Assembly (NCBI RefSeq): GCF_016650815.1
Contig: NZ_JAEKEZ010000033.1
Span: forward strand, 124,001 to 188,000
Length of the DNA stretch: 64,000 nt
Origin: Pseudomonas sp. TH31
GTDB taxonomy: Bacteria > Pseudomonadota > Gammaproteobacteria > Pseudomonadales > Pseudomonadaceae
Direction: 5' to 3'
The stretch's first letter is position 1; the number at the start of each line of letters is the position of its first letter. The position numbers and the translations under genes are program-made. The notes beneath the pieces are model-generated. The model had not been told where the DNA came from, searched no databases, and saw only the letters and a program-made list of their open reading frames with translations. Positions 61,701 to 64,000 of this stretch are shown here, one piece after another.

Positions 61701-62015
61701 TTACGACGGGAATAGCTCGGACAGTTTCATCGCCAGCATCATGTCGCCTTCAGCGCGCAGCTTGCCACCCATGAACGCTTGCATGCCGTCGGTCGAACCG
61801 TCGACGATGCCTTCCAGGGTTTCAGCGTCCATGACCAGGGTCACTTGAGCGTCCGGGTTGACCCCTTCTTGCAGGTCGCAAGTGCCGTCTTTAACGATCA
61901 GCGAGAAGTTTTTGTCTTCGTCGATGCGGAAACCGAATACCAGGTCCAGGCCGGCAGCAGCGGCTGGGTTGAACTTGGCTTTCATTGCTTGTACGGCATC
62001 AGCTACGGAGGTCAT
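61701..62015 (-). CDS. SCP2 sterol-binding domain protein
   Basis: A 104-residue single-domain protein. The pattern LDLVFGFRIDEDKNFSLIVK, DAQVTLVMDAETLEGIVDGS and KLRAEGDMMLAMKLSELFPS is the SCP2 (sterol carrier protein 2-like) fold with the C-terminal GxMxLAxKL motif. It binds lipids such as fatty acids or acyl-CoA. The start follows AAGAAAGGATCG. Upstream on the same strand is a histidine phosphatase gene 64 bases away. Confidence 0.93.
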   Translation of the reverse strand: MTSVADAVQAMKAKFNPAAAAGLDLVFGFRIDEDKNFSLIVKDGTCDLQEGVNPDAQVTLVMDAETLEGIVDGSTDGMQAFMGGKLRAEGDMMLAMKLSELFPS

Positions 62016-62079
62016 GGTTCGATCCTTTCTTGGGTAATTAGAGCTGGGTGATTACAGCCAGGGTCACAATAGTCCGGAC

Positions 62080-62790
62080 TCAGCGAAACGTGATGAGTTC
62101 CGGGGCCTTCAGCAGTTGCAGGTGAGCATGACTGTTGAAGGAAGCCAGAGCCACCTCGCGACCACGAAACTTCAGTTGGTTGAGCGAGGTGTTGACGATT
62201 TGCCAGTTGAGTTCAAAAGCCTGCCGGGCAGGCATTTGCGTAATGAGGTGGAGCAGGGCAGTGATGGTGCCGCCGGAGGTGAACACGGCGATTTTCTGGG
62301 TGTTGTCGGCTTGTTCAAGGATGCGGTTCAGTCCGCCTTGCACGCGTTCGACAAACCCCAGCCAGCTTTCCAGGCCCGGTGTGTCGTAAGTGCCGGCCAG
62401 CCAGCGCTCGATGATCAGGGCGAAAATACGCTGGAACTCAGCACGGTTTTGCGCGGCGTTGCGCAGGATGTCCAGCGCCTCGGGTTCGTCGGCCAGCATG
62501 GCCGGCAGCAGGGCGCGAATCACCGCGTCGGCGTCGAATTCATTGAACGCGCAATCGATTTCCAGCATTGGCACCGGCAGGCCCACCGCGGCGTACTGTA
62601 CCAGCGCGCTGTTGGCAGTATGTTGCTGACGGCGCAAGTCTCCCGACAGGCAGCGATCGAAGCTGATACCGAGCTCAGCGAGGTGCTGGCCGAGGATTTC
62701 TGCCTGGCGAATACCGGTCGGCGACAGGACGTCGTAGTCGTCTGCACCAAAGGAGGCCTGGCCATGTCGAATCAAATAGATGCTGCCCAC
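62080..62790 (-). CDS. Histidine phosphatase family protein
   Basis: A 236-residue phosphoglycerate-mutase-like phosphatase. The phosphohistidine motif is YLIRHGQASFGADDYDVLSP (RHG near the start), the second Arg is in SGDLRRQQHTA, and the second His region is VFTSGGTITALLHLI. The predicted start is GTG at 62790 (VGSIYLIRHG), where relatives usually start MGSIYLIRHG; an upstream ATG at 62853 would add 21 residues. It likely acts on a small phosphorylated metabolite, not identified. Confidence 0.88.
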   Translation of the reverse strand: MGSIYLIRHGQASFGADDYDVLSPTGIRQAEILGQHLAELGISFDRCLSGDLRRQQHTANSALVQYAAVGLPVPMLEIDCAFNEFDADAVIRALLPAMLADEPEALDILRNAAQNRAEFQRIFALIIERWLAGTYDTPGLESWLGFVERVQGGLNRILEQADNTQKIAVFTSGGTITALLHLITQMPARQAFELNWQIVNTSLNQLKFRGREVALASFNSHAHLQLLKAPELITFR

Positions 62791-62996
62791 GTCCGCGTCA
62801 TCCCGGTACGTTGAAGGTTTGGCGAGGTTATGAGGATGGCAGTGAGCTGTCAATGAAAAAACATACGCTTGTTTGAAATGCCCGTTACAGGCCTGTTGCC
62901 AGCGCTTTCACGGCTGGCCCCAAAGGCGGGGCATGGGTATGCTGGCGTCATCCCGCGCGCGCGTATATGCGGCGCATTGCATTAAAGGAGTCCTGT

Positions 62997-64000
62997 GTGG
63001 AGTTTTTTGCCGAGTACGCCAGTTTTCTGGCCAAGACCGTGACACTGGTGATCGCCATTCTGGTGGTGCTGGCCAGTTTCGCGGCATTGCGCAGCAAAGG
63101 TCGGCGCAAGTCAGCCGGTCAGTTGCAGGTCAGCAAACTCAATGATTTCTACAAAGGGCTGCGCGAACGCCTGGAGCAAACTCTGCTCGACAAGGACCAA
63201 CTCAAGGCCCTGCGCAAGTCCCAGGCTAAAACCGAGAAAAAACAGAAGAAAAAACCCGAAGCCAAAGGCCGGGTGTTCGTGCTGGATTTCGACGGCGACA
63301 TCAAGGCTTCCGCCACCGAAAGCCTGCGCCATGAAATCACCGCGCTCCTGACCCTCGCGACCCCCAGGGACGAAGTGGTTCTGCGTCTGGAAAGTGGTGG
63401 CGGCATGGTTCACAGCTATGGCCTGGCATCGTCACAACTGGCGCGCATCCGTGAGGCCGGTGTGCCGCTGACCGTGTGCATCGACAAAGTCGCGGCCAGC
63501 GGCGGCTACATGATGGCGTGCATCGGCGAGAAAATTATCAGCGCGCCGTTCGCCATCCTCGGCTCCATCGGCGTGGTGGCGCAGTTGCCCAACGTCAACC
63601 GCTTGCTGAAAAAGCATGACATCGACTTTGAAGTCCTGACCGCCGGTGAGTACAAGCGCACACTGACGGTATTTGGCGAAAACACCGAGAAGGGCCGGGA
63701 AAAGTTTCAGGAAGACCTGGACATCACCCACCAATTGTTCAAGAACTTCGTCTCCCGCTACCGTCCGCAATTGGCCATCAATGAAGTGGCCACCGGTGAA
63801 GTCTGGCTCGGTGTCGCGGCACTGGACAAGCAACTGGTGGACGAACTCAAGACCAGTGACGAATACCTCGCCGAACGCGCCAAGGGCGCCGAGCTGTTCC
63901 ACTTGCATTACGCCGAGCGCAAGAGCTTGCAGGAACGAGTTGGCCTGGCTGCCAGTGGCTCGATTGATCGCGTACTGTTGACCTGGTGGAGCCGACTGAC
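62997..64000 (+). CDS. sohB: SohB inner membrane serine protease (3' end missing)
   Basis: The first 334 codons of a SppA/SohB-type signal peptide peptidase-like protease that runs off the right edge. Starts GTG at 62997 after AAAGGAG. One N-terminal membrane helix (about 8-28), a charged Lys-rich stretch (EKKQKKKPEAKG), and the S49 domain with catalytic Ser in AASGGYMMACIGEK and Lys in LTAGEYKRTLTVFGENTEKG. E. coli SohB has 349 residues, so only a handful of residues are missing. It cleaves membrane or misfolded exported proteins in the periplasm. Confidence 0.93.
   Translation, partial: MEFFAEYASFLAKTVTLVIAILVVLASFAALRSKGRRKSAGQLQVSKLNDFYKGLRERLEQTLLDKDQLKALRKSQAKTEKKQKKKPEAKGRVFVLDFDGDIKASATESLRHEITALLTLATPRDEVVLRLESGGGMVHSYGLASSQLARIREAGVPLTVCIDKVAASGGYMMACIGEKIISAPFAILGSIGVVAQLPNVNRLLKKHDIDFEVLTAGEYKRTLTVFGENTEKGREKFQEDLDITHQLFKNFVSRYRPQLAINEVATGEVWLGVAALDKQLVDELKTSDEYLAERAKGAELFHLHYAERKSLQERVGLAASGSIDRVLLTWWSRL

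Overview
The window is chromosomal DNA of a Pseudomonas, most likely from the P. fluorescens group. The evidence is protein-level recognition of the MuxABC-OpmB efflux pump, an orphan CcoN4/CcoQ pair, CcoG, a DUF3203 protein, the GlgE/TreS/GlgB cluster, SohB and Tpx, together with high GC content and many Pseudomonas-type REP palindromes. No database search was run; all family names come from reading motifs.

Layout. 1-2.3 kb: glucarate catabolism (MFS transporter start, KDG dehydratase, divergent FadR-type regulator with candidate operators). 2.3-3.6 kb: a gene graveyard with an IS1182-type transposase remnant carrying an inverted duplicate, plus broken regulator and secreted-protein pieces. 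3.6-7.8 kb: a two-gene c-di-GMP sensory module. 8-14.5 kb: tRNA-Ser(UGA), a BI-1 family protein, a VOC protein, a lipoprotein, an Lrp regulator divergent from an EamA exporter, a FUSC protein and a GapN-like dehydrogenase. 14.8-18 kb: an exported cytochrome c / FAD oxidase / PLP-enzyme operon. 18-28.9 kb: acetyltransferase, Asp/Glu racemase, AraC regulator, orphan cbb3 subunit, DUF1254 protein beside a deleted transporter gene, YCII, SRPBCC and Tpx proteins. 29-38.1 kb: muxA-muxB-muxC-opmB. 38.4-46 kb: MHYT-GGDEF-EAL protein, SDR, MocR-type regulator, CcoG, DUF3203, MgtC. 46-54 kb: glgE-treS-glgB for trehalose/maltose conversion to alpha-glucan, preceded by an AlgU-like promoter. 54-58 kb: two related autotransporters. 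58-64 kb: EEP-family protein, YtcJ-like amidohydrolase, SCP2 protein, histidine phosphatase, and SohB running off the end.

Two global observations matter for any reader. First, twelve genes contain single-base indels (fourteen events), nearly all in or beside short homopolymers; restoring one base gives a family-like full-length protein every time (for example exactly 303 codons for KDG dehydratase). This looks more like residual sequencing error than decay, so I annotate those as one CDS across the frameshift. The pieces at 2.3-3.6 kb and the transporter at 26.2 kb have lost large segments and are real remnants. Second, at least three REP-like palindrome families sit in almost every inter-operon gap, one supplying the opmB stop codon and one splitting glgE from treS.

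The best candidates for less-described biology are the solute-binding-protein/GGDEF-EAL pair, the Tat-type FAD oxidase + cytochrome + PLP enzyme operon, and the autotransporter pair in which one member has almost no passenger.
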